Source: JACMQX01 sp044225675
Lineage (GTDB): Bacteria; Pseudomonadota; Gammaproteobacteria; Burkholderiales; Burkholderiaceae_C
Reading direction: 5' to 3'
Length of the DNA stretch: 64,000 nt
NCBI GenBank assembly: GCA_044225675.1
Contig: JBGAIH010000001.1
Span: forward strand, 62,001-126,000
The first letter of the stretch is position 1. Every line of letters starts with the position of its first letter. Positions 1 to 7,668 of this stretch are shown here, piece after piece. Made by a program: the position numbers and the translations under genes. The notes beneath the pieces are model-generated. The model ran no database searches, was not told the origin of the DNA, and saw nothing but the letters and a program-made list of their open reading frames with translations.

Positions 1-1
1 G

Positions 2-355
2 AGCTACCGAAGCTCGGTGCAGAAGGCCCAGCGCGCCGAGGCCCGCGGCGCACTGCTGGAGGCGTCGCAGTTCATGCAGCGCTTCTATTCGCAGAACGAC
101 CGCTTCGACCAGGACCGTGCCGGCACGGCCGTGGCCCTGCCGGGGCCCTTGCTGACGGTGCCGCGTGGATCGACCGGAACGGCTGCCAACTACCAGCTGT
201 CGTTCTCGGGCACGCCGACGATCTCGGCGTTCACCATCCAGGCGGTGCCGGTCAATACGATGAGCAGCGACAAGTGCGGGACCCTGGGTCTCGACAACGT
301 CGGGCGGCGCACGGCGTCCGGAGCAGGCGCGTCGGTCTCGGACTGCTGGAAGTAA
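2..355 (+). CDS. pilE: Type IV pilin PilE-like, 5' end outside window
   Basis: This is the C-terminal part of a type IV pilin-like protein, probably a PilE-class minor pilin; the reading frame is open to the left edge, so the start and the prepilin signal lie outside. The visible part begins in the helix typical of PilE (RAEAR followed by ALLEASQFMQRFY) and continues into a short beta region. It ends with a Cys pair (one in SDKCG, one in SDCWK) that would form the C-terminal disulfide loop usual in pilins. PilE-type minor pilins are secreted through the inner membrane and assembled by the type IV pilus machinery. The convergent neighbour is nrdR. Family assignment is from residue patterns; the exact minor-pilin class is inferred. 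Confidence 0.75.
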   Translation, partial: SYRSSVQKAQRAEARGALLEASQFMQRFYSQNDRFDQDRAGTAVALPGPLLTVPRGSTGTAANYQLSFSGTPTISAFTIQAVPVNTMSSDKCGTLGLDNVGRRTASGAGASVSDCWK

Positions 356-434
356 CGCCCACGCCACGCATCGGCGCGTGCGGAAGGAGGGCACGGCCGC
401 TTCCGCGTGCCTTGCCAGGCACCGGCGCGGCACT

Positions 435-884
435 TCAGCGCCGGACTTCGTCGACGAGGGTCTTGAACTCGTCGATGTCCTCGAAGCTGCGGTAGACGCT
501 GGCGAAGCGCACGTAGGCGACCTTGTCCAGTTTCTTGAGCTCGCGCATCACGAGTTCCCCGATCCGCGTCGACGCCAGTTCCCGCACGCCGAGCGCGAGC
601 AGCTTCTCTTCGATCCGCTCGATCGCCGCATCGATCTGCTCGACACTCACCGGCCGCTTGCGCAGTGCGAGGTTCATCGAGGCGCGCAGCTTCTGCCGGT
701 CGAATTCGATACGCCGGCCGTCCTTCTTGACGACGACCGGGAAGTTGACGTCAGGCCGCTCGTAGGTGGTGAAGCGCTTTTCGCAGGCGCCGCACTGACG
801 CCTGCGGCGGATGAAGTCCCCGTCTTCGGACACGCGGGTCTCGACCACCTGGGTCTCGGCGTGTCCGCAGAAGGGGCACTTCAT
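435..884 (-). CDS. nrdR: Transcriptional repressor NrdR
   Basis: NrdR is the nucleotide-sensing repressor of ribonucleotide reductase genes. The 149-aa length is typical. The N-terminus carries a zinc ribbon with Cys3, Cys6, Cys31 and Cys34, and residues of roughly 46-136 form the ATP-cone that binds ATP/dATP. It lies just downstream of glyA on the same strand with 8 bases between the glyA stop and the nrdR ATG, so the two are probably cotranscribed; glyA-nrdR adjacency is common in betaproteobacteria. Its targets would be nrd promoters with NrdR boxes, none of which are seen in this window. Confidence 0.95.
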   Translation of the reverse strand: MKCPFCGHAETQVVETRVSEDGDFIRRRRQCGACEKRFTTYERPDVNFPVVVKKDGRRIEFDRQKLRASMNLALRKRPVSVEQIDAAIERIEEKLLALGVRELASTRIGELVMRELKKLDKVAYVRFASVYRSFEDIDEFKTLVDEVRR

Positions 885-892
885 GCGCGTGC

Positions 893-2137
893 TCAGCGAT
901 AGACCGGAAAGCGCGCGGTCAGGGCGTTGACCTTGGCCCGGACGGCGGCAATATTGGCCTCGTCACGCGGGTTGTCGAGCACGTCGGCGATCAGGTTGGC
1001 GGTGGCCCGGGCTTCGTCGTCCTTGAAGCCGCGCGTGGTCATGGCGGGCGTGCCGATGCGCACGCCGCTCGTGACCATCGGCTTTTCCGGATCGTTCGGA
1101 ATGGCGTTCTTGTTGATCGTCATATGGGCGCTGCCCAGCACCGCCTCGGCTTCCTTGCCGGTGATGCCCTTGGCCCGCAGGTCCACGAGCATGACGTGGC
1201 TTTCGGTGCGGCCGCTGACGATGCGCAGGCCCCGCTGGGTGAGCGTCTCGGCCACGATCTGCGCATTGCGCACCACCTGCTGCTGGTAGGTCCTGAACTC
1301 GGGGGCCAGCGCCTCCTTGAAGGCCACGGCCTTGGCCGCGATCACATGCATCAGCGGGCCGCCCTGCAGGCCGGGGAAGATGGCGCTGTTGATGGCTTTC
1401 TCGTGCTGGGCCTTCATCAGGATGATGCCGCCGCGCGGGCCGCGCAGGCTCTTGTGGGTGGTGGAGGTCACCACGTCGGCATGAGGCACCGGGTTCGGGT
1501 AGACACCGGCCGCGATCAGGCCGGCGTAGTGCGCCATGTCGACCATGAAGATCGCGCCCACGTCACGTGCCACCTTGGCGAAGCGTTCGAAGTCGATGCG
1601 CAGGGAATAGGCCGAGGCTCCAGCGATGATCAGCTTGGGGCGCGTTTCATGGGCCTTGCGCTCCATCGCGTCGTAGTCGATCTCTTCCTTGTCGTTCAGG
1701 CCATAGCTGACCACGTTGAACCACTTGCCGCTCATGTTGAGCGCCATGCCGTGGGTCAGGTGGCCACCTTCGGCCAGGCTCATGCCCATGATGGTGTCGC
1801 CGGGCTTGAGGAAGGCGAGGAAGACCGCTTCGTTGGCCGAGGCGCCGCAATGCGCCTGCACGTTGGCCGCTTCGGCGCCGAAGATCTGCTTGACGCGATC
1901 GAGGGCCAGCTGTTCGGCCACGTCCACGTGCTCACAGCCGCCGTAGTAGCGCTTGCCGGGATAGCCCTCGGCATACTTGTTGGTCAGTTGCGTGCCTTGC
2001 GCGGCCATGACGGCGGGCGAGGCATAGTTTTCGCTGGCGATCAGCTCGATGTGGTGTTCCTGGCGCGCGTTTTCGGCCTGGATGGCGGCCCAGAGTTCGG
2101 GGTCGGTCTGTTCAACGAGAATGGAGCGGTTGTACAT
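893..2137 (-). CDS. glyA: Serine hydroxymethyltransferase
   Basis: GlyA interconverts serine and glycine, moving a one-carbon unit to tetrahydrofolate, with pyridoxal phosphate as cofactor. The protein is 414 aa, the normal length, if translation begins at the ATG ending at 2137 (MYNRSIL). A longer open frame upstream to 2224 adds 29 residues with no family character, and an AGGA ribosome-binding element sits about 6 bases before the chosen ATG. The PLP lysine is K229 in the motif TTHKSLRGPRGG; the substrate-binding SENYAS and GGCEH segments are also present. It leads a probable glyA-nrdR operon. Confidence 0.96.
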   Translation of the reverse strand: MYNRSILVEQTDPELWAAIQAENARQEHHIELIASENYASPAVMAAQGTQLTNKYAEGYPGKRYYGGCEHVDVAEQLALDRVKQIFGAEAANVQAHCGASANEAVFLAFLKPGDTIMGMSLAEGGHLTHGMALNMSGKWFNVVSYGLNDKEEIDYDAMERKAHETRPKLIIAGASAYSLRIDFERFAKVARDVGAIFMVDMAHYAGLIAAGVYPNPVPHADVVTSTTHKSLRGPRGGIILMKAQHEKAINSAIFPGLQGGPLMHVIAAKAVAFKEALAPEFRTYQQQVVRNAQIVAETLTQRGLRIVSGRTESHVMLVDLRAKGITGKEAEAVLGSAHMTINKNAIPNDPEKPMVTSGVRIGTPAMTTRGFKDDEARATANLIADVLDNPRDEANIAAVRAKVNALTARFPVYR

Positions 2138-2174
2138 GGCAGTCCTGCAAGACGGTGGTCCCTGTGTGAAACAA

Positions 2175-2209
2175 GGGCTGCCCAGGCGAACGGCGGAACG
2201 CCGCAGCCC
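2175..2209 (-). promoter_or_regulatory. Hairpin in the glyA leader
   Basis: A 7-bp GC-rich stem (GGGCTGC at 2175-2181 with GCAGCCC at 2203-2209) encloses a smaller GGCG/CGCC stem and lies 38-72 bases upstream of the glyA ATG. It would sit in the glyA 5' leader if transcription starts in the 2140-2340 gap. It is not followed by a U-tract in the glyA direction and matches no riboswitch I recognise. It may be only a stable leader structure. Confidence 0.25.
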
Positions 2210-2340
2210 AGGGCCCGGCGGCACGCTTCCCAGTGGTGTCCCACGTCAGCGCCATGAGCTGCCTCGCCAGGGAGGAGCTGCGCCTATCGCCAGTCGCGTA
2301 CCGGAAGGAGTGTATCCGACCGGACGGCCGGCGACAAAAA

Positions 2341-3153
2341 TCAGGACGAAGCCAGTGCGGCGACCTTGTCTTCGACCGGCAGGTCCTTGGGCGGGGCAAT
2401 CACCGGAATGGGCTGGGCCGGCGGCAGGATCGGCATGGCCTTGCCCGTTGCCACGGCCCGCAGCCGGGCGTGCTCGGCCATGACCTTGCCGGCATAGCCG
2501 CCGTCGTCCTCCATGTTGGCTGCGCCCACATAGAACTTGAGCCCCGCTTCCATGGAGCCGGCCCGCGCGATGCACTCCTGCAGAACCTTGACACCGACGC
2601 GCAGGTTGGTGACGGGGTCGAAGGCGGCCAGCTTGCCGCCGAAGCTGGCGTATTTGTCGCTGTGCACGCCGGTCATGACCTGCATCAGGCCCTGGGCGCC
2701 CACGGGGCTCTGGGCAAACGGGTTGAAGCCCGACTCGACCGCCATGATGGCCAGAATGAGCGTCGGATCCAGCTTGGTCTTGGCGCCCAGTTCGTAGGCT
2801 TCGGCAACCAGCGAGGCGAGGGGCTCGGGGGCGACCTTGTACTTCTTGCTCAGCCAGTAGGCAACGGCGGCCTGCTGCTTGGGCAACTCCTTGGGGTTCA
2901 GGGCCGTGGCGCGTTCGACCGCGTCGGGCTCCACCGTCATGCCGACCGCCACCATGTGGCGGTCCTGAAGCCAGCTCATCAGCCGGGCTTCACCAGCCTG
3001 GCGCAGGTCGGGGCGGGCGCTCAGCGCGATCACCCCGAACAGCACGGCCAGACCCAGCAGGGCGGCTCCGTTGTGCGTAATCTCGAAAAATCCCTCGGCG
3101 ATGTCGGATGCGAAGGTTCGCAGGCCGCGGGCAGTTTTTCCTGACGCTGTCAT
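2341..3153 (-). CDS. Membrane-anchored lytic transglycosylase (SLT domain)
   Basis: This 270-aa protein cleaves the glycan strand of peptidoglycan with formation of 1,6-anhydro-muramic acid. Residues about 28-46 form one membrane segment that anchors it in the inner membrane with the catalytic part in the periplasm. The SLT fold starts around residue 118; the catalytic glutamate is E140 (AVESGFNP), followed by the family motif GLMQVM at 155-160 and by AAN and Y residues near 212-220. The C-terminus is Pro-rich. An AGGAAG ribosome-binding site precedes the ATG by 6 bases. It is transcribed toward glyA but is separated by about 200 bases, so it is probably independent. Confidence 0.88.
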   Translation of the reverse strand: MTASGKTARGLRTFASDIAEGFFEITHNGAALLGLAVLFGVIALSARPDLRQAGEARLMSWLQDRHMVAVGMTVEPDAVERATALNPKELPKQQAAVAYWLSKKYKVAPEPLASLVAEAYELGAKTKLDPTLILAIMAVESGFNPFAQSPVGAQGLMQVMTGVHSDKYASFGGKLAAFDPVTNLRVGVKVLQECIARAGSMEAGLKFYVGAANMEDDGGYAGKVMAEHARLRAVATGKAMPILPPAQPIPVIAPPKDLPVEDKVAALASS

Positions 3154-3872
3154 AGCACTTCCTTTCTACGCGCGGTCACGTCTCGGACGAAGCGTCTGGC
3201 GCTGCGTCCCCCGACAATTCCCTCGTTTGGATTGGTCGCCATCAAGGCCGTGCCGTTGCGTCCCACCTGGACTGGCATCTGACCTGACTTAGCCTTATCG
3301 GCAGCGGTTTCGGTTGATTCCCGAGATCTGAAGCTCAGGACCGGGCGAATTCTGGAGGAATCCAAATATCGAGTCAAGAATATCAATTCAATTCATTATG
3401 CTCAATAAGGTCGATCGATCCGACGCAGCAGCAGGCGGTTTCGGCGATTTGCAGGCGATGGAAGCGGGCTGAAATCGCGGCGGGCCTGCAATCCCCTGTC
3501 AAGACAAGATGTCCAATCGGGGGGCCTGCGCCATTGGAAAAGGCAACTTGCAAAGGGCGCTTGTGGCGACTAATCTGAAGGTGCTTGCAATCAAGCGAGC
3601 ATCCACGCCGAAAGGCACCGGGAGCCCCCATTCGTGGCGCGGCATCCGGCAGCCCCGGCAAATCATGGAAGCAATCTCTTGCTTCCGACGCGGCAGGGGA
3701 CGTCAATCTCCCCTCCGCGGACCCAGACGGCATGGACCTTCGGTCAGCCGTCGAGCCCGGCGGCGAGGCTTCAGGCCACACCGACCGGGCTTTCTTCATG
3801 GTCCCTCGTTCAGGCTTTGCACCCCGTCATTCATGGATTGACCTTTTTCGGTCATGGCTCAACACTCGGGCC
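3154..3872. other. 719-base intergenic region, divergent promoters
   Basis: This is the only gap above 300 bases outside the tRNA end of the window. It separates the minus-strand lytic transglycosylase from the plus-strand DUF748 gene and must hold both promoters. The stretch 3340-3420 is clearly AT-richer than its surroundings. I see no convincing gene: the short frames here lack family character and codon bias. No RNA gene or repeat was recognised. Confidence 0.5.
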
Positions 3873-6800
3873 ATGACGTTGGCGGCATTTCGACAGAACA
3901 AGTGGGTCAGGCGGTGCGGGTGGGCGGCGGCGGGCCTGCTGGTTTTCTGGGCGGTTGCCTGGCTGGCCGTTCCGCCCCTGGTGAAGAGCCAGGCCATGAA
4001 GGCGGCGTCGGCACAGCTCGGGCGCGAGGTGTCGATCGGTGCCGTGGACTTCCGGCCCTGGACGCTGGAGCTGACGGTGCAGGATGTGTCGGTCGCAGCA
4101 CGCGACGGCGGTCCACCCCAGCTGGCGATCCGGCGCATCTATATGGATGCGGAGTTGCAGTCGCTGCTGCGGCTGGCGCCCGTGATTGACGCGGTCACGG
4201 TCGAGGGCCCTGTCGCGCGGCTCACCCATCTGGGGGCCGGCCACTACGACATCGACGACATCCTGCAGAAGCTTCTCGCTCCCGGGGCCTCGCCTGGCGG
4301 CGAGCCGGCCCGGTTTGCTGTCTACAACCTGGCGCTTTCGGGCGGCGCATTCGACTTCACGGACCAGACCGTGGGGAGGACCCAGCAGGTTCGCGACCTG
4401 CAGCTGAGCGTTCCCTTTCTCAGCAACATCGGCTCGCAGCGCGACGTCAAGGTCGAGCCGCGCCTGGCCTTCGATCTCAATGGGAGCCACTTCGATTCGG
4501 CCGCCGCCGCCACGCCTTTTGCCCAGAGCCGCAAGACCGACGCCAGCCTGAAGTTCAGCGACCTGGATCTGCGGCCCTGGCTCGGCTACCTGCCCGCCGG
4601 CTTTCCCGTCAAGCCGCGCACGGCCTTGCTGGACGCCGACCTGCGGGTGGACTTCGAGCAGTCCCCCCGGCTGGCCGTCAAGCTCAGCGGCTGGGTGGGC
4701 GCCAAGGGCGTGCAGATTGCCGACGCACAGGGCCAGGACCTTCTGGCCTTCGACCAGTTGCGGGTCGGGCTGGAGGACGTGCGGCCGCTCGAGCGCCTGG
4801 TGCGCCTGTCGACGGTGGAGCTGAACCAGCCGCGCCTGGAGCTTGCAAGGGCGGCGGACGGGCAACTGAACGTGGCCTTGCTTGCCGCAGGGCCGGTCCG
4901 GCCGGCAGCGGCCCCCGCCTCGCCCGCGCGTGCAGCGGCATCGGCTGGCCCCGCCGTCGCGGCTTCCGCTGCTCCCGGCGCCTCCAGTGCCTCCGGCCCC
5001 CGCGTCACCCCGGCGCCTGCGGCCGGCTCCGGCGGCTGGACGCTGACACTGGCCAGCCTCGCGGTGCGCGGCGGCAAAGCCCATTGGGTCGACGCGACGA
5101 CGGCGCCGCGGGCCGACCTGCTGCTGCGCGACGTTTCGGCGGATGTATCGGGCGTGGCCTGGCCGGCGACCCAGCCGGCCACATTCAGCGGCGCAGCGAC
5201 CCTCGACGGCAAGCAGCCTGCGGAGCTTCGCTTCAGCGGGGCCGCCACGGACCTTGCGGGCAGCGCCAGCGTCACGCTCAGCGCCTTGCCTCTTGCCGCC
5301 GGTGCGCCTTACCTGGCCACGGTGATCGAGCCCACGCTGAGCGGCGGACTGAATGCGGATGCCGGGCTCTCCTGGAAAAGCGCTGCAGGCGCGGCCCAGC
5401 TCATGGTGGACCTGCGCCAGCTGTCGCTGGACAAGCTGGCCTTGAACCAGGGGCGTGTCGTGCTCGCCTCGGTGCAGAAGATCGAACTGGCGGGCGGGCG
5501 CATCGATCTCGCGGCCCGGAGCGCCGACATCGGCAGGCTCCAGGTGGTGCAGCCGCGCCTGACGGCGGAGCGGGGCGAGGACGGCCGCTGGATGTTCGAG
5601 CGCTGGATCAAGGCGGGAGCTGCCGCCCCCGGTAGCGCACATGCCGGCGCGCGCGCCGAAGGGGCGGCCAGCACGCCGCCGGCTTCGGGTTCCGGGGGCT
5701 GGAAGCTGCAGTTGGCGGATGCATCGCTCACGGGCGGCGCGGTCGGACTTCGCGATCAGCTGCGCGGCAAGCGCGTGAGCCTGGACCTGTCGGGCCTGAA
5801 CGTGCAGGCTCGCAATTTCTCGCCGCAGGGCACGCGGCCCCAGCCCTTGAACGTGTCGGCACGCGTCAGCGCCGGCCAGGCGGAAGCGGGCCGCGTCGAG
5901 TTCCGCGGCGCGGTCGGCCTGCAGCCGCTCATGGCGCAGGGCCAGGTGGAGGCGGTGGATTTCCCGCTCCATGCGCTTGAGCCGTACTTCGGTGACGCGC
6001 TGAATGTGGAACTGCTGCGCGCCGATGCAGGCTTCAAGGGCCGCGTGCGTTTTGCGCAGGCGCGCGACGGCACGGCGCTTCGGCTGAGTGGGGACGCGGT
6101 GCTGGAGGAGTTTCGCGCCAACAGCGTGCCGGTGACATCCACCGCGAGCACCGGCGTCCAGGCGGCCGAGGAACTGCTGGCCTGGCGCGCGCTCAGCCTC
6201 AAGGGCCTGGACGTGTCGCTGGCGCCGGGAACGGCGACGCTGGTGGATGTCCGCGAGACGGTGCTGAGCGACTTCTTCGCGCGCATCGTCATCAACGAGA
6301 CGGGCCGCATCAACCTGCAGGACATCGTCAAGGCGTCGGTGCCGGCCGGCACGACCAGCACGCTCGCCGCAACGGCCACCATCGCCAGCGCCGCCGTCTC
6401 CACGGCGACGGCCTCCGCCACGCCCCCGGTGATCCGGTTCGGCCCGGTGAGCCTGCTCAACGGCAAGGTGCGTTTCGCCGACCGCTTCGTCAAGCCCAAC
6501 TACGCGGCCGACCTCAGCGAACTCAATGGCAAGCTCAGCGCCTTCGCGTCCACCACGGAGGCGGGCTCGCCGCAGCTGGCCGATCTCGAATTGCGGGGCC
6601 GAGCCGAAGGCACGGCCTCGCTCGAAGTGCTGGGCAAGATCAATCCGCTGGCCAAGCCGCTGGCGCTGGACATCAAGGGCAAGGTGCGCGACCTGGAGCT
6701 GCCGCCACTGTCGCCGTATTCCGTCAAATATGCCGGGCATGGCATAGAGCGCGGCAAGCTCAGCGTGGACGTTTCCTACCTCGTGCGGCCCGACGGCCAG

Positions 6801-7622
6801 CTCACGGCCAGCAACCGGCTGATTCTCAACCAGCTCAGCTTTGGAGAGCCGGTGCCCAATGCGCCGGCCAGCCTGCCGGTGAAGCTGGCGGTGGCGCTTC
6901 TGGCCGACCGCAACGGCATGATCGACATCGACCTGCCGATCAGCGGTTCGCTCAACGACCCGCAGTTCAGCCTCGGACCGGTGATCTTCAAGATCATCAT
7001 CAACATCATCGGCAAGGCGCTCACCGCTCCGTTCAGCCTGCTGGCCAGCGCATTCGGGGGGGGCGGCGACGAGTTGAGCATGGTGAGCTTTTCCCCGGGC
7101 AGCGCGGTGCTCGAACCCGAAGCGCAGAAGGGCCTGGACCGCGTGGCCAAGGCGCTGGCGGAGCGGCCTTCGCTCAAGATGACCGTGGTCGGCACGGCGA
7201 GCCTGGACGTCGAGCGCGAGGCCTGGAAGCGCGAGCGGCTCAACCAGCTGGTGCGTGCGGAAAAGCGCCGCGAAGCCGTCGTGGCGGGGGCAACGGCCAC
7301 GGCCGCCGTCACCGTGTCGGCCGCCGAGTATCCGGCGCTGCTCAAGGAGGTCTACCGGCGGGCCGACATCAAGAAGCCGCGCAACGTGATCGGCATGGCC
7401 AAGGACATTCCGCAGGCCGAGATGGAAGAACTGCTGCTGGCCAACATCAGCGCCACCGAGGACGCCATGCGCGAGCTGGCGGTGCAGCGGGGCGTGGCCG
7501 TGCGGGACTATCTGGCGTCGAGGCAGCTGCCGGCCGAGCGGCTGTTCCTCGGGGCGGCCAAGGCGGTGGCGCCCGAAGCGCGCTACAGCCCGCGCGCCGA
7601 GCTGAACCTCGCGGCTCCCTGA
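3873..7622 (+). CDS. DUF748 AsmA-like envelope protein
   Basis: A 1249-aa protein of the DUF748 family, related to the AsmA-like bridge proteins implicated in moving lipid between inner and outer membranes. The start at 3873 (MTLAAF) places a single N-terminal membrane segment at about residues 15-35 (GWAAAGLLVFWAVAWLAV), as expected; the frame is open 96 codons further upstream but that part looks non-coding. The middle is long and beta-rich, broken by Ala/Pro-rich linkers near residues 345-385 and 585-610. The last 190 residues begin with VSFSPGSAVLEPEA, an OmpA-like periplasmic start, but are highly charged. No recognised partner lies alongside. Role in envelope biogenesis is known only at family level. 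Confidence 0.8.
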   Translation: MTLAAFRQNKWVRRCGWAAAGLLVFWAVAWLAVPPLVKSQAMKAASAQLGREVSIGAVDFRPWTLELTVQDVSVAARDGGPPQLAIRRIYMDAELQSLLRLAPVIDAVTVEGPVARLTHLGAGHYDIDDILQKLLAPGASPGGEPARFAVYNLALSGGAFDFTDQTVGRTQQVRDLQLSVPFLSNIGSQRDVKVEPRLAFDLNGSHFDSAAAATPFAQSRKTDASLKFSDLDLRPWLGYLPAGFPVKPRTALLDADLRVDFEQSPRLAVKLSGWVGAKGVQIADAQGQDLLAFDQLRVGLEDVRPLERLVRLSTVELNQPRLELARAADGQLNVALLAAGPVRPAAAPASPARAAASAGPAVAASAAPGASSASGPRVTPAPAAGSGGWTLTLASLAVRGGKAHWVDATTAPRADLLLRDVSADVSGVAWPATQPATFSGAATLDGKQPAELRFSGAATDLAGSASVTLSALPLAAGAPYLATVIEPTLSGGLNADAGLSWKSAAGAAQLMVDLRQLSLDKLALNQGRVVLASVQKIELAGGRIDLAARSADIGRLQVVQPRLTAERGEDGRWMFERWIKAGAAAPGSAHAGARAEGAASTPPASGSGGWKLQLADASLTGGAVGLRDQLRGKRVSLDLSGLNVQARNFSPQGTRPQPLNVSARVSAGQAEAGRVEFRGAVGLQPLMAQGQVEAVDFPLHALEPYFGDALNVELLRADAGFKGRVRFAQARDGTALRLSGDAVLEEFRANSVPVTSTASTGVQAAEELLAWRALSLKGLDVSLAPGTATLVDVRETVLSDFFARIVINETGRINLQDIVKASVPAGTTSTLAATATIASAAVSTATASATPPVIRFGPVSLLNGKVRFADRFVKPNYAADLSELNGKLSAFASTTEAGSPQLADLELRGRAEGTASLEVLGKINPLAKPLALDIKGKVRDLELPPLSPYSVKYAGHGIERGKLSVDVSYLVRPDGQLTASNRLILNQLSFGEPVPNAPASLPVKLAVALLADRNGMIDIDLPISGSLNDPQFSLGPVIFKIIINIIGKALTAPFSLLASAFGGGGDELSMVSFSPGSAVLEPEAQKGLDRVAKALAERPSLKMTVVGTASLDVEREAWKRERLNQLVRAEKRREAVVAGATATAAVTVSAAEYPALLKEVYRRADIKKPRNVIGMAKDIPQAEMEELLLANISATEDAMRELAVQRGVAVRDYLASRQLPAERLFLGAAKAVAPEARYSPRAELNLAAP

Positions 7623-7668
7623 GCCGCCGCCCGGCCCGGCGCGAACTTGCTGCGCCCGGGGGCGCGCC

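Noticed and set aside
2138..2340. A glycine or folate riboswitch before glyA
   Set aside because: A leader hairpin exists but none of the conserved bases of those riboswitches could be placed.
3150..3386. A 78-residue minus-strand frame that ends on the lytic transglycosylase start codon
   Set aside because: The sequence has no recognisable domain, no clear ribosome-binding site and unbiased codon use; the overlap with the next ATG is probably chance.
3852..6740. Long minus-strand open frame opposite the DUF748 gene
   Set aside because: It is an antisense frame created by high GC third positions; its product is rich in Arg, Gln and His with no domain, while the plus strand has a clear membrane segment and AsmA-like pattern.
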